A stretch of DNA of 45,990 nt, taken from contig JAEUVK010000016.1 in the NCBI GenBank assembly GCA_016787135.1, forward strand, positions 1 to 45,990, written 5' to 3'. The notes below the pieces were generated by a model that saw nothing but the letters and a program-made list of their open reading frames with translations, ran no database searches and had not been told where the DNA came from. Shown here piece by piece: positions 26,118 through 35,133 of this stretch (positions within the stretch are counted from its first letter, which is position 1; the number at the start of each line of letters is the position of its first letter). The translations under genes were made by a program, and so were the position numbers. Origin of the DNA: Chitinophagaceae bacterium. Its GTDB lineage: Bacteria > Bacteroidota > Bacteroidia > Chitinophagales > Chitinophagaceae.

Positions 26118-26648
26118 TCAGGCAGGCAGGTTTATTTCCATCCATTCCTGCTGCGAATCGGCTGAATGTTCTGTGATCACTTTTTTCGCAATTTTCTCCT
26201 GTGCATTTTCAATAGCGCCGCTGATCAATTTGTGTTCCACTGCTTCATCTTCTTTCATACCTAATTGTTTCATCATCTGTATGATCTTGTCGCTACCGAA
26301 TTTTTTAAACAAGGGCTCTTCCAGTGATGAATAAACAACGACTTCTTTAAGCTGCCATTGCCTGAAGCTTTCCTGCTCTTTTGATCGCAGCGGATGATGC
26401 TCAGCTAAAAGGATCTTTTTGCCTGCTAGCGGGGAACTGTGAACTTCCCTGGCTAAATAAATAGTAATAGTTGTATCTGCCGGTAATGCTTCAAGATGAG
26501 AGACCGTTGAGCTGAACCATGCGATGACGATAGCGGTGGGGTCTTTTTTACATTCTTCAATGATTCCTTTCCATTTTGCTTTTTCTGATATCCATACCTT
26601 ATCAACAACCTTTACTGATCCTTCTTTCTTTTTAAACAGGCTAAACAT
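26118..26648 (-). CDS. Hypothetical cytoplasmic protein, 176 residues
   Basis: I do not recognise a family. The product starts MFSLFKKKEGSVKVVDKVWI, has no signal peptide and no membrane segment, and alternates alpha/beta-like stretches (TAIVIAWFSSTVSHLEAL, TITIYLAREV, KKILLAEHHPL, KEVVVYSSLEEPLF). A helical C-terminal part follows (EKIAKKVITEHSADSQQEW). The strand-helix alternation suggests a small Rossmann-like or P-loop-like fold without a Walker motif. It has its own -7 element (26666-26673) and ends just before the promoter of the methionine leader, so it is a one-gene unit. The coding call rests on length, a good start and protein-like composition. Confidence 0.75.
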   Translation of the reverse strand: MFSLFKKKEGSVKVVDKVWISEKAKWKGIIEECKKDPTAIVIAWFSSTVSHLEALPADTTITIYLAREVHSSPLAGKKILLAEHHPLRSKEQESFRQWQLKEVVVYSSLEEPLFKKFGSDKIIQMMKQLGMKEDEAVEHKLISGAIENAQEKIAKKVITEHSADSQQEWMEINLPA

Positions 26649-26665
26649 AATCCTCTATTTCTGTT

Positions 26666-26673
26666 CAAAAATA
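26666..26673 (-). promoter_or_regulatory. TAnnTTTG -7 element before the 176-residue hypothetical gene
   Basis: On the minus strand this reads TATTTTTG, a match to the consensus, 17 bases before the ATG at 26648 and just after the terminator of the upstream gene. No TTTG at the expected upstream distance. Confidence 0.45.
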
Positions 26674-26685
26674 TAAAATAAAAAA

Positions 26686-26710
26686 GGAGTCCCGCTATAT
26701 GCGGGACTCC
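26686..26710 (-). terminator. Strong intrinsic terminator
   Basis: GGAGTCCCGC and GCGGGACTCC form a perfect 10-bp stem with a five-base loop, followed on the minus strand by TTTTTTATTTTATA. It ends the gene at 26746-27342. Confidence 0.93.
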
Positions 26711-26745
26711 CCAATGATCACTGGTGATTCAAAGAATCAGATTTA

Positions 26746-27342
26746 TTACTGCATAGGGGCAACAGATGCGGTAGTTTCCACCACCTTGCTGCCGCTGTAT
26801 TTCCAAGTTTTCACCGGAGTTACTTTTGCTTTTGCAGTAGTCTTTTTTGTTGTCTTTACAGGTTCTTCAGTAATAGTTTCTGCTGTTGCGAATACAGAAG
26901 CTGGATCTTCTATGTTGTACGTGCAGCCGATGCATACATTCAGTGTGTTATTGTCTTTATCAAAGATCAGCACGCCTTCTGCCAGATCTTTGTCGTCAGC
27001 GCCTTTCTGCACAGGTATTTTGTAGGTGCCGGGTGCCTTTCTCAGCAATGCCCTGAATTTTCCTTGCGGTAAACCTTCCACCCATACCATTCCTTTGTTG
27101 GTTTCGTCAAGGGTAATGGTAACTTCAGAGGCAGCGCCACTTTTATCGGTCAGGTTGTATTTGCCTATTACAGGGAATTTCTTTTCCAGTGTGATGACTT
27201 CCGGCATTGCCTGTAGTTTATATTTTTCCGGATTGTGGTTGTTCCATTGATCGGTTGTTGTTTTCGCAGGTTCGGTTTGGGCATTGACGGTGGCGGTGAA
27301 CAGGAAAAGGAGGCTACCGGCTATGATCGCGGCTTTTTTCAT
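26746..27342 (-). CDS. Secreted hypothetical protein with Lys/Thr-rich linker
   Basis: A 198-residue protein with a clear signal peptide (MKKAAIIAGSLLFLFTATVNAQ, cleavage expected after the Ala of VNA). The mature part has a beta-rich region at about residues 45-145: VITLEKKFPVIGKYNL, EVTITLDETNKGMVWVEGL, GVLIFDKDNNTLNVCIGCTY. A low-complexity Thr/Lys tail follows (TKKTTAKAKVTPVKTW). The CIGC pair might bind a metal or form a disulfide. I do not recognise a named family. It is periplasmic or surface exposed, transcribed alone, and divergent from uvrA. Confidence 0.82.
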   Translation of the reverse strand: MKKAAIIAGSLLFLFTATVNAQTEPAKTTTDQWNNHNPEKYKLQAMPEVITLEKKFPVIGKYNLTDKSGAASEVTITLDETNKGMVWVEGLPQGKFRALLRKAPGTYKIPVQKGADDKDLAEGVLIFDKDNNTLNVCIGCTYNIEDPASVFATAETITEEPVKTTKKTTAKAKVTPVKTWKYSGSKVVETTASVAPMQ

Positions 27343-27512
27343 AAGTTTTTACTTTAAGAGGGTTAATTAAAATCCGTTCGCCTATCTTCTTTTAAATATT
27401 ATGCCAGAAATCCGTTTTGTGGGAAAAACCGGGAGTTTTTTCAGGATTTAGCCCATTTCGGGGTAACTTTTTTACTCGCCTGCTTGTTTTATCTTCGCTG
27501 ACCACGAAAATT

Positions 27513-30368
27513 ATGAGCACAAAGGATAATGGCCAAAGCGGCGCACAGACAGAGAATGATGCGATTGAAGTGTATGGGGCGAGGGTGCACAACCTGAAGA
27601 ACCTGGATATTTCCATCCCCAAGAATAAACTGGTAGTGATAACGGGTATCAGCGGCAGCGGTAAGTCATCGCTGGCATTTGATACCATTTATTCAGAAGG
27701 ACAACGACGTTATATGGAAACATTTGGCGCCTATGCCCGCCAGTTCATCGGCGATATGGAGCGGCCGGATGTGGACAAGATCACCGGGCTTTCACCGGTC
27801 ATTTCCATCGAACAAAAGACCACCAATAAAAACCCACGTTCAACTGTTGGAACCATTACGGAAGTATATGATTTCTTCCGATTGCTCTTTGCAAGAATAG
27901 GAGAAGCCTATTCGTACAATACAGGTAAGAAGATGGTGAAGTGGAGTGAAGAAGAGATCGTCGAAAACATCTCCATTAAATATAAGAATAAAAAGATCAG
28001 TTTACTGGCGCCACTTGTCCGGGGGCGTAAAGGACATTACCGGGAGCTGTTTGAGGATATCAGGAAAAAAGGTTTTTTAAAAGTAAGAATTGATGGAGAA
28101 GTAAAAGACCTGGTTCCAAAAATGCAGGTGGATCGTTACAAGATCCATGATATTGAACTCGTAGTTGATCGTTTGCAGGTCACGGATGATCTGAAATCAA
28201 GATTAAGTCAGAGCCTGCAGCAGACGTTGAAACTTGGAAAGGACCTGATGTTCATACAGGTCAATGAGGAAAAGAACGTGGTTCAATATTCAAAACTCCT
28301 GATGTGTGAAGATACCGGGATCAGTTATGAAGAACCTTCGCCGAATGCATTTTCTTTCAACTCTCCTTATGGTGCCTGCCCTGTTTGTAAAGGACTTGGT
28401 ACCAAACATCATATTAACATGGAAGCCGTGATCGCTGATCCTTCGGTAAGCATCAGTGAAGGCGGCATTGCTCCGTTGGGTGAGGAGAGGGATGCATGGG
28501 TGTACCGGCAGGCACAGGAAGCAGCGAAAAAGCATAAAATATCGCTGACAACTCCTGTCAGCAAGCTTACGAAAAAGCAACTGAATATAATTTTATATGG
28601 TAATGAAGAAGGCCAGCAGGCAGACCTCGATTTTGAGAACATGAAATTTGATCCACAGGCTCCCTTTGAAGGAGTGGTGAATATGCTGCAGCGATGGTTT
28701 GCCAATCCCTACAGCGAGGCAATACGGGAGTGGACGGAGGATTATATGATCATGAAACCGTGCGATGCATGTAACGGAACAAGGTTGAAAAAGGAAAGTC
28801 TCTGGTTCAAAGTAGCCGGAAGAAATATTGCCGAGCTGAGCAATATGAATCTTGATAATCTTGCAGCATGGCTGGATGGCATAGAATTAAGGATAAACAA
28901 CAAGCAAAATGCTATTGCAAAGGATGTACTGAAAGAGATACGGGAAAGACTACAGTTCCTGCTGGATGTAGGATTAACCTACCTGACATTGAACCGTTCT
29001 TCCAAAACTTTAAGTGGCGGTGAATCGCAACGGATACGCCTGGCCACGCAAATTGGGTCACAATTGCAGGGCATTACGTATATTCTGGATGAACCTTCTA
29101 TTGGTTTGCATCAGAGAGACAACCATCGTTTGATAGAAGCGCTTAAGAATCTTCGGGATATTGGTAATAGTGTGTTGGTCGTAGAACATGATAAGGACAT
29201 CATGCTGGCGGCAGATCATTTGATCGATATTGGCCCTAAGGCAGGTTATCATGGGGGTAAAATTGTAGCACAGGGCAATCCGGGGCAGTTATTGAAACTG
29301 GATACACTGACTTCCGGGTACCTGAACGGACTGCATAAGATAGAAGTGCCGGTAGAAAGAAGAAAGGGGAATGGGAAGTTCATTGAGCTGAAAGGGGCCA
29401 AAGGCAATAATCTTCAAACCGTAGATGTAAAATTTCCTCTTGGAAAATTTATTGTAGTGACCGGGGTAAGTGGCAGTGGTAAGTCAACGTTGATCAATGA
29501 GACATTGTACCCTATTCTTTCGCATCATGCGTATGGGTCAAAAGGAACCCCGTTGGATTATAAGTCAATAAAAGGACTGGAACATATTGATAAAGTGATC
29601 GAGATAGACCAGTCCCCTATAGGGCGTACGCCTAGAAGTAACCCTGCAACGTATTGTGGATTCTTTACAGAAATAAGGACTTTGTTCGCTTCTATTCCGG
29701 AAGCAAAGATCAGGGGATATAATGCAGGCCGTTTTTCTTTTAATGTCAAAAGCGGAAGGTGCGATGTGTGTGAGGGCGGTGGCATGCGGGTGATCGAGAT
29801 GAATTTTTTACCTGATGTATATGTCCACTGCGAGAAATGTAATGGCAAAAGATATAACAGGGAAACACTTGAAATACGATATAAAGGTAAATCCATTGCC
29901 GACGTGCTGGAGATGACAGTGGAAGAAGCGGTGGAGTTTTTTCAGCCTGTCCCTTACCTGTACAGGAAGATCAGAGTGCTGGAAGATGTAGGGTTGGGTT
30001 ATATCACACTCGGACAGTCAGCAGTGACTTTGAGCGGGGGGGAAGCACAAAGGGTAAAGCTTTCAACAGAGTTGGGCAAAAGAGATACCGGTAAAACATT
30101 TTACATATTGGATGAACCAACTACGGGCCTGCATTTCGAAGATATCAAGCACCTGCTCGATGTATTGAACAAACTGGTGGATAGGGGAAACTCCGTGCTT
30201 GTTATCGAACATAATATGGATGTAATAAAAGTGGCCGATCATATCATTGATCTTGGCCCGGAAGGTGGTGATGGCGGCGGAAGAATACTGTTTGAGGGCA
30301 CACCGGAAGACTTGGTGAAGAACAAAGAAAGTTTTACAGCTGAATTTCTGAAAGCTGAATTGGTATAA
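27513..30368 (+). CDS. uvrA: Excinuclease ABC subunit A
   Basis: A 951-residue DNA damage recognition ATPase of nucleotide excision repair. Two ABC ATPase modules are seen: Walker A GISGSGKSSL near residue 48 with signature LSGGESQRIRLATQIG and ILDEPSIGLHQRDN, and Walker A GVSGSGKSTLINETLYP with LSGGEAQRVKLSTELG and ILDEPTTGLH. Zinc-binding cysteine pairs are CPVCKGLG/CDACNGTRL and CDVCEGGG/CEKCNGKRY. The frame extends upstream to 27417, but that stretch (MWEKPGVFSG...) is not UvrA-like; ATG 27513 gives the usual length. A terminator follows at 30372. UvrB and UvrC are not in the window. Confidence 0.97.
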   Translation: MSTKDNGQSGAQTENDAIEVYGARVHNLKNLDISIPKNKLVVITGISGSGKSSLAFDTIYSEGQRRYMETFGAYARQFIGDMERPDVDKITGLSPVISIEQKTTNKNPRSTVGTITEVYDFFRLLFARIGEAYSYNTGKKMVKWSEEEIVENISIKYKNKKISLLAPLVRGRKGHYRELFEDIRKKGFLKVRIDGEVKDLVPKMQVDRYKIHDIELVVDRLQVTDDLKSRLSQSLQQTLKLGKDLMFIQVNEEKNVVQYSKLLMCEDTGISYEEPSPNAFSFNSPYGACPVCKGLGTKHHINMEAVIADPSVSISEGGIAPLGEERDAWVYRQAQEAAKKHKISLTTPVSKLTKKQLNIILYGNEEGQQADLDFENMKFDPQAPFEGVVNMLQRWFANPYSEAIREWTEDYMIMKPCDACNGTRLKKESLWFKVAGRNIAELSNMNLDNLAAWLDGIELRINNKQNAIAKDVLKEIRERLQFLLDVGLTYLTLNRSSKTLSGGESQRIRLATQIGSQLQGITYILDEPSIGLHQRDNHRLIEALKNLRDIGNSVLVVEHDKDIMLAADHLIDIGPKAGYHGGKIVAQGNPGQLLKLDTLTSGYLNGLHKIEVPVERRKGNGKFIELKGAKGNNLQTVDVKFPLGKFIVVTGVSGSGKSTLINETLYPILSHHAYGSKGTPLDYKSIKGLEHIDKVIEIDQSPIGRTPRSNPATYCGFFTEIRTLFASIPEAKIRGYNAGRFSFNVKSGRCDVCEGGGMRVIEMNFLPDVYVHCEKCNGKRYNRETLEIRYKGKSIADVLEMTVEEAVEFFQPVPYLYRKIRVLEDVGLGYITLGQSAVTLSGGEAQRVKLSTELGKRDTGKTFYILDEPTTGLHFEDIKHLLDVLNKLVDRGNSVLVIEHNMDVIKVADHIIDLGPEGGDGGGRILFEGTPEDLVKNKESFTAEFLKAELV

Positions 30369-30371
30369 AAT

Positions 30372-30399
30372 AAAAGCCCCGGTATTGGCCGGGGCTTTT
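30372..30399. terminator. Bidirectional terminator between uvrA and the convergent gene
   Basis: AAAAGCCCCGG and CCGGGGCTTTT form a perfect 11-bp stem with a six-base loop; T-runs lie on both sides, so it can stop uvrA from the left and the minus-strand gene at 30412 from the right. Confidence 0.92.
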
Positions 30400-30411
30400 G
30401 CTATAGTGAAT

Positions 30412-30912
30412 TTATACGGTAGGTGATGCAGGTGGATTAGGAGTGGTTTTTTTACCTAGCTGATCCAATATGCCTGATACCCAGGCAAGACCGATGAGGC
30501 CGGCAACAAGCGCCGACCATAAGCCCATGCCCGAAGCAACAGTCACAGGTATCCCATCCTGCGTCTGGAGGGTTCCGATCGAACTTAAGCGGGTAAGATA
30601 AATAATAGCGCCCAGTGCTATGAGAGCAAATCCTCCCATAGCTCCCAGCTTCATATTCTTGTCATATTCTTTTGTTTTATCACCCAGCAGGGAAGTAATA
30701 ACAACGCCGATAGCGCCAATAACCACCAGCCAGCCCCAGCTCCTGAAGCCATTATCCGGGTCGATACTTCCGCCGCCACCGCCGCCATAAAACATATTGA
30801 ACCCGCCCATTTGTAATTTATAGCGTGTCCAGGGGAGCAATAAAGCGAGAAAAGCGATAGCAGCTTCTATAATTGCATATAACTTTCTTTGATGAAGACC
30901 GGCTGGTTGCAT
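30412..30912 (-). CDS. Small four-helix membrane protein with Gly-rich loop, unknown function
   Basis: A 166-residue protein with about four membrane segments: YAIIEAAIAFLALLLPW, WLVVIGAIGVVITSLLG, LGAMGGFALIALGAIIYL and GLWSALVAGLIGLAWVSGIL. Between the first two is a loop with six consecutive Gly. The end is a Pro/Thr tail (TTPNPPASPTV). No family recognised; it resembles many small Bacteroidota inner-membrane proteins. The frame opens at ATG 30960. I chose ATG 30912 (MQPAGLHQRKLYAII) because the extra 16 residues are polar and precede the first helix without a family match, but the longer start is possible. Confidence 0.7.
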   Translation of the reverse strand: MQPAGLHQRKLYAIIEAAIAFLALLLPWTRYKLQMGGFNMFYGGGGGGSIDPDNGFRSWGWLVVIGAIGVVITSLLGDKTKEYDKNMKLGAMGGFALIALGAIIYLTRLSSIGTLQTQDGIPVTVASGMGLWSALVAGLIGLAWVSGILDQLGKKTTPNPPASPTV

Positions 30913-31107
30913 GATTGTTTGATTGGTTATGTTACGCCTACTCTTATGGCTTTTCGGCATCCGCCCGCGGGAACAGATACTATATTGTGCAGCTCCCGGT
31001 CAATAATAATAACCAATTTTACGGATAGCAGGAATTGTTACAAATACTCACTTTGGTGTATTTGTGATGCCCTTCTTATCTGATCAGGATTTTGGTACTG
31101 CTGCCTT

Positions 31108-31719
31108 TTATCTGAAGAAGTTATTGATATCCGGCATTTTCGGCCGGTTGATGGATTTCAGTATCTCGGTCTGTATCAGGCCTACCAGTATCATGGCTAC
31201 AATGGTGATAAGGATGATCACAGCCAGGTATGCTACCTGTTTGTCAGCCGTTGTTTTTTTCATAATGGGTATCCCCGTGTACAAAGCATAAATGCAAAAC
31301 AGGGTACAAAGGATTACCAGGATACTTAAAGCAGGAAATAAAAGAAAGATCGCTCCGACATAAGAAGCTGTCAGTGAGTAGGCAGCCATCTGGAATGATT
31401 TACCCCAGTTTTTCTCAGAACCGAATGAAGGTGCCAGTACATCAATAGTGCCGGCAACAATGAAAACAGAGATAACGGACATGATAACGTATAGTAATGC
31501 GCCAATCAATCCAGCTTTTACACTCGCCGTAGAACCACCAAAAGGAAGGCTTTGTCCTATAAGGCCCTGCCCGATAAAAGTGGCAACAACGCCGATCGAC
31601 AGCATTGGCAATACATACGAGGTTAATATTGTAGCAATATTTGCCTGCTCTTTATCCACTACAGGCCATTCATTCTGGGGGGTAATGAGAATGTTCTTTG
31701 CCCGGTCTATTATATTCAT
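31108..31719 (-). CDS. Yip1-family membrane protein
   Basis: A 203-residue protein starting MNIIDRAKNILITPQNEWPVV, the characteristic N-terminus of bacterial Yip1-domain proteins, followed by about five membrane segments (TSYVLPMLSIGVVATFIG, AGLIGALLYVIMSVISVFIV, MAAYSLTASYVGAIFLLFPAL, ILVILCTLFCIYALY, VAYLAVIILITIVAMILVGL). The bacterial family has no settled function. It follows a 426-base non-coding gap on its upstream side. Confidence in the family is good from the N-terminal motif and topology. Confidence 0.82.
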   Translation of the reverse strand: MNIIDRAKNILITPQNEWPVVDKEQANIATILTSYVLPMLSIGVVATFIGQGLIGQSLPFGGSTASVKAGLIGALLYVIMSVISVFIVAGTIDVLAPSFGSEKNWGKSFQMAAYSLTASYVGAIFLLFPALSILVILCTLFCIYALYTGIPIMKKTTADKQVAYLAVIILITIVAMILVGLIQTEILKSINRPKMPDINNFFR

Positions 31720-31739
31720 AACAGTTGGTTTTGGTTAAC

Positions 31740-31987
31740 TAAATGTACTAAAACACGGCAAATAGTAAAATCAGGTAATTCACATTCTGTGCAGGAAAGC
31801 GGGAGGGCTCCCGCAAGTAAGCGCAGGAAGTGATTGAAAAAATCTTTTCGGTGGCCAGCTTGCTGGTTTTTTCATCCGGATACGGATCTAGACAATTTTC
31901 CTGCCTTACGGGATTCTTAGTTATAGCTAAATAAAAGAACTCTGGGTTAGATATGGAACGTTTGATGGTTGTTATTGGTGTGTGGTC
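31740..31987. other. Non-coding stretch upstream of the Yip1-like gene
   Basis: No open frame of note on either strand. The only clear structure is a short hairpin at 31799-31814 (GCGGGAG and CTCCCGC, two-base gap) with no U-tract. Together with the foldback at 31988-32147 it fills the 426-base gap between genes. Confidence 0.5.
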
Positions 31988-32147
31988 AACTGAAAAAAAA
32001 GTCCAATAAGCATTGGCAGAAAGTGTTTAATAAAATGTATACTAATGAGAGTACCAATAGAGAACGGATCAGGTTTTAATCAACCAGGGTATCAGATTCT
32101 ATTAAGCTCTCTGCCGCTTATTGGAACAGCGTTTGTGTTATTCAGTT
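31988..32147. repeat. 160-base imperfect foldback, MITE-like element or structured RNA
   Basis: Paired arms run inward from both ends: AACTGAA (31988-31994) with TTCAGTT (32141-32147); TCCAATAAGC (32002-32011) with GCTTATTGGA (32116-32125); GGCAGA (32015-32020) with TCTGCC (32110-32115). The next segments TTTAATAAAAT and ATTCTATTAAG are also largely complementary. The centre holds GGTT/AACC. Terminal 7-base repeats, near-full foldback, no ORF and intergenic position fit a miniature inverted-repeat element; a structured non-coding RNA is the alternative. Flanking target-site duplication was not clear. Confidence 0.6.
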
Positions 32148-32165
32148 AAAAAAAGAAAGAACTAA

Positions 32166-32570
32166 TTAACGCATCTCGAAATTCCCGGATGCGGTTTCTT
32201 CATCTCCGGAAAACACACGAAATACATACTTGCCTCTTTCGAGGTTAGCGAGTTTTTCGTGATCACCGGCTTTCATTTTGTAATGATGAAGAAGGGTGCC
32301 TTCGAGACTGAAAACAAAGAAATCAATGCCTTTGCCATCGTTATCTTCTTTGGCAACCACATGCATCACTCTTTTCACAATATCAGGATAGATCCTTACT
32401 GAATTGTTGTTGCGTGATGCGGAAACTTTTGTTTCCTTTTTGACCTCTTTCTTTTCCTTTTCATTGGGGTCTTCTTTCCGGCCGTCGTTGGCAAATGATA
32501 CAGCAGGCTGCATCATGATAACAGCAGCGATAAAAATTCCCGCAATGGACTGTGTAAATTTTAGTTTCAT
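32166..32570 (-). CDS. Small secreted protein with charged linker and beta-rich C-terminal domain
   Basis: A 134-residue protein with a signal peptide (MKLKFTQSIAGIFIAAVIMM, cleavage near SFA). A highly charged Lys/Glu linker follows (KEDPNEKEKKEVKKE), then a C-terminal domain of about 75 residues: VRIYPDIVKRVMHVV, IDFFVFSLEGTLLHHY, LERGKYVFRVFSGDEE. The beta pattern and the L-x-x-G-x-Y-x-F-x-V ending resemble type IX secretion sorting domains (Por/C-terminal sorting), but the usual YPNP and final strand are diverged, so this is only a resemblance. It is periplasmic or surface located and of unknown function; the foldback at 31988-32147 lies just downstream. Confidence 0.75.
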   Translation of the reverse strand: MKLKFTQSIAGIFIAAVIMMQPAVSFANDGRKEDPNEKEKKEVKKETKVSASRNNNSVRIYPDIVKRVMHVVAKEDNDGKGIDFFVFSLEGTLLHHYKMKAGDHEKLANLERGKYVFRVFSGDEETASGNFEMR

Positions 32571-32602
32571 GGGTGGTATGGATTAAGTCGGTAGTATCGG
32601 CT

Positions 32603-33565
32603 TTAATAGAAGACCGGGCACCGCATCTGTCTTCTTGCCCTGCTTCCCGGGTCGTCACCATTCAGCCTCCAGCCAAAACGCAGGATCGTGGAAAAGAAAG
32701 CATCATTCTCTGTAGGGTCGCCACGTTGATATGATTGTATGACACTAGGTCTTGTTAAGGGGTCAGTATAGGTTCCCCTATAATATAATCTTTTAGCCTT
32801 TGCTGCATCCGATGCAGACAGGTATGAATCAAAGTAGATAGGATCGATATATCCTGTACTTACATCATCAATGTAGTCAGTGAATAACTGGCGGTGCAGT
32901 ACTTCAAGGCCTACATACATGTTTTCTTTAATGTAGTATTTGAAACCGATACCCATCGGGATCTCTTTTTGTATCAGTTTATAAGGTTTTCTGTCAGGGT
33001 ATTCTGCCATTCCCTGTCCTTCCAGACGGAGCGGTTGCAATTCTACCCATTGACCATCCAGCATAGCTTTGGGTTTGTATTTCATCGCACCTACTCCTAT
33101 GATACCATAAGGGCGAAACTTTCCCTGCAGTTCTTCATATTTTTCAAAGAAGACAGTAGGATAAATTTCAGCGGCCAGGTATCCTTCCAGTACAGAAGTC
33201 TTAAAATGAAGATTTCTTTGAAGACGATCTACTTCAGCACCGCCTTTGTTAGGTGCTTCGGCATCATCCCCTTCCAGCACACCATGGTTCAATGCAAGCC
33301 GGAAGCCAAGCCATTCGGCAGGATAGTAGCTTGCATAGATGTTTTTTGAAAGCTTGGTGAGTGGGAAGTCAAGGTCCTTTACGAATGGTTTACCGATGCC
33401 GGCTGTTCCGCCAAGGTCACCCAGGAAAAACATGGGGCCAAAGCCAAGACCGATCTCCCATTTCCCGTCGCCCGTCATTACCGATTGAGAATACGAGCGG
33501 GATGACAAAATTGTCAGAGATAAGAACAGTACAATGATCCGTACTGAGGGTACATGTAGTCTCAT
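32603..33565 (-). CDS. DUF6089-like outer membrane beta-barrel protein
   Basis: A 320-residue protein with a signal peptide (IIVLFLSLTILSSRSYSQS). It has the opening KWEIGLGFGPMFFLGDLGG typical of DUF6089 proteins, alternating amphipathic strands (KNIYASYYPAEWLGFRLAL, FRPYGIIGVGAMKY, IPMGIGFKYYIKENMYVGLE) and the TDYIDDVSTGYID segment shared by this family. It is most likely an outer membrane barrel, function unknown. The C-terminus (RARRQMRCPVFY) is longer and more basic than the usual end after the last strand. The gene is alone between the secreted protein and the acetyltransferase. Confidence 0.85.
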   Translation of the reverse strand: MRLHVPSVRIIVLFLSLTILSSRSYSQSVMTGDGKWEIGLGFGPMFFLGDLGGTAGIGKPFVKDLDFPLTKLSKNIYASYYPAEWLGFRLALNHGVLEGDDAEAPNKGGAEVDRLQRNLHFKTSVLEGYLAAEIYPTVFFEKYEELQGKFRPYGIIGVGAMKYKPKAMLDGQWVELQPLRLEGQGMAEYPDRKPYKLIQKEIPMGIGFKYYIKENMYVGLEVLHRQLFTDYIDDVSTGYIDPIYFDSYLSASDAAKAKRLYYRGTYTDPLTRPSVIQSYQRGDPTENDAFFSTILRFGWRLNGDDPGSRARRQMRCPVFY

Positions 33566-33707
33566 AGTTATCAGATTTCTGGTTTTTTCTACTATTGGAT
33601 TTCAGCAGCCAAAGTAGAAAAAGATATAAGTAACTATGAAACAAAAGCTAAAGTTTCTTTCAATAGCAGCCGGGAAAAAGTTGTTATACTTAGGGGAAAT
33701 ACGAAAT

Positions 33708-34151
33708 TCAACGGCGTATCATTTCAATATGATCGATGCCGTCCTCATCATACATCTCGCTGCTTTGTTCAAAGCCGAGAGAATTATAAAATTTTTTGAG
33801 GTAAAACTGTGCTCCGATCTTAACAGAAACCTTGCCAAAAAGGCGTTCTGCTTCTTCAATGCTTTTTTTCATTAATAATTTACCGGCTCCGCTTCCCCTT
33901 ACCGATGTTGAAGTGACAACGCGGCCTATAGATGGCTCTTTATAGGATATGCCGGGGGGAACAAGCCTGGTGTAGGCAACCAGGTTTCCATCCTGGTTAC
34001 CCATCAGGTGATAACAGGATTGATCTTTATTGTCCATATCCAGAAAAACACAATGCTGTTCTACGACAAATACTTCACTTCTGAGCCGGAGAATCGCATA
34101 TAACTCTGCCGGTGTCAGCTCTTCAAATTTTTTTACTGCCCATGTGATCAT
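33708..34151 (-). CDS. GNAT acetyltransferase, ElaA-like
   Basis: A 147-residue acetyltransferase. [20 protein letters not shown] near the N-terminus is the ElaA signature, YTRLVPPG and [20 protein letters not shown] form the acetyl-CoA-binding motif A (V-T-S-x-x-R-G-x-G-x-G), and [14 protein letters not shown] is the usual C-terminal motif. It transfers an acetyl group from acetyl-CoA to an unknown amine. The frame reaches up to 34214, but ATG 34151 ([12 protein letters not shown]) matches family N-termini. Confidence 0.9.
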   Translation of the reverse strand: MITWAVKKFEELTPAELYAILRLRSEVFVVEQHCVFLDMDNKDQSCYHLMGNQDGNLVAYTRLVPPGISYKEPSIGRVVTSTSVRGSGAGKLLMKKSIEEAERLFGKVSVKIGAQFYLKKFYNSLGFEQSSEMYDEDGIDHIEMIRR

Positions 34152-34243
34152 GCGTAAAAATAAGGAATGCCATGATCTTGTATGCGGAGCCTGTTGTCTT
34201 TTCATACAGCTCAAATCCTGTATCTTTAGATAAATGGTTGTTT

Positions 34244-35131
34244 ATGCCGGTAAAGGATCTCAGCAAAGTACATGGTCTTATCAGTGATCTGTTTCAATGG
34301 CCCGCTTCAACTGATGAATGGGCGCAGTATAAATTGGCCAAAGAACAGGTAGATTTTTTTAATAAAAACGGTTATGTAAGCGGGATAAGATTGCTGGACG
34401 AAAGGCAAATAGAAATGATCAGGGCTGAACTAGCGGAGATTGCCGATACGAAACACCCGGGGCATGGTTTATTTTATGAATTTCACTCCAACGAATCCAC
34501 TGATCCCGGGACCATACTCTTTCATGCATTAGGGGCATGGCGGATCACAGAAGGCCTGCATGATGTGCTATGGAATCCGCGTTTTCTTGTTGCTGCAAGC
34601 CAGTTGTTAGGCAATGTTCCTGTTCGTTTCTGGCACGACCAGCTTTTCTGGAAGCCACCAAAACAAGGTGGAGTAGTGGCCTGGCACCAGGATTATTCTT
34701 ACTGGACGAGAACAAGACCCATTGCTCATCTTACCTGCTGGTGCGGGTTGGATGATTCAACAAAAGAAAACGGTTGTTTACAATATATTCCGGCAAGCCA
34801 TCAATGGGGCCTGCTGCCTAAACCGGTTATTGCGGGTGACCTGCATGGGATAAAAGATCATTTGAATGATGAACAAATAAAGCAATTCGAAAACCCGGAG
34901 TATGCAGAAGTGAAAGCAGGGGAAGCAATATTTCATCATTCACTCACGTTGCATGGATCGGGTGCAAATACATCCTCAAGACCGAGAAGAGCTTTTGTGC
35001 TTAATGTATTTGCGGATGGCGTTATCTCGGATTCTGATCAGCCGTTACTGGAAGGGGTCCCGGTCGTGCCGAACGGCGAAAAAATGGAAGGGCAATTCTT
35101 TCCATTGCTGTACGATCCCGCAGGAAATTGA
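34244..35131 (+). CDS. Phytanoyl-CoA dioxygenase (PhyH) family protein
   Basis: A 295-residue Fe(II)/2-oxoglutarate-dependent oxygenase-like protein. AWHQDYSYW carries the HxD iron-binding pair, [19 protein letters not shown] carries the distal His and the 2-oxoglutarate-binding Arg, and [15 protein letters not shown] is the conserved PhyH segment. The substrate is unknown; bacterial members hydroxylate a range of small molecules. The frame extends to 34172; I chose ATG 34244 ([13 protein letters not shown]) because a TATCTTTA element, close to the -7 consensus, lies at 34221-34228, within the extra stretch. Its 3' end meets the convergent hemoglobin gene with two bases between. Confidence 0.88.
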   Translation: MPVKDLSKVHGLISDLFQWPASTDEWAQYKLAKEQVDFFNKNGYVSGIRLLDERQIEMIRAELAEIADTKHPGHGLFYEFHSNESTDPGTILFHALGAWRITEGLHDVLWNPRFLVAASQLLGNVPVRFWHDQLFWKPPKQGGVVAWHQDYSYWTRTRPIAHLTCWCGLDDSTKENGCLQYIPASHQWGLLPKPVIAGDLHGIKDHLNDEQIKQFENPEYAEVKAGEAIFHHSLTLHGSGANTSSRPRRAFVLNVFADGVISDSDQPLLEGVPVVPNGEKMEGQFFPLLYDPAGN

Positions 35132-35133
35132 GG

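Noticed and set aside
26093..26121. CTGAAAC/GTTTCAG hairpin at the end of the 176-residue hypothetical gene
   Set aside because: Only seven pairs with a long loop and no U-tract after it, so not called a terminator.
27417..27512. 32-codon N-terminal extension of UvrA
   Set aside because: The extension has no UvrA similarity and the usual length is reached from ATG 27513.
33636..33875. 79-codon plus-strand frame starting MKQKLKFLSIAAG
   Set aside because: More than two thirds is antisense to the ElaA-like acetyltransferase gene; no signal peptide or family motif is convincing.
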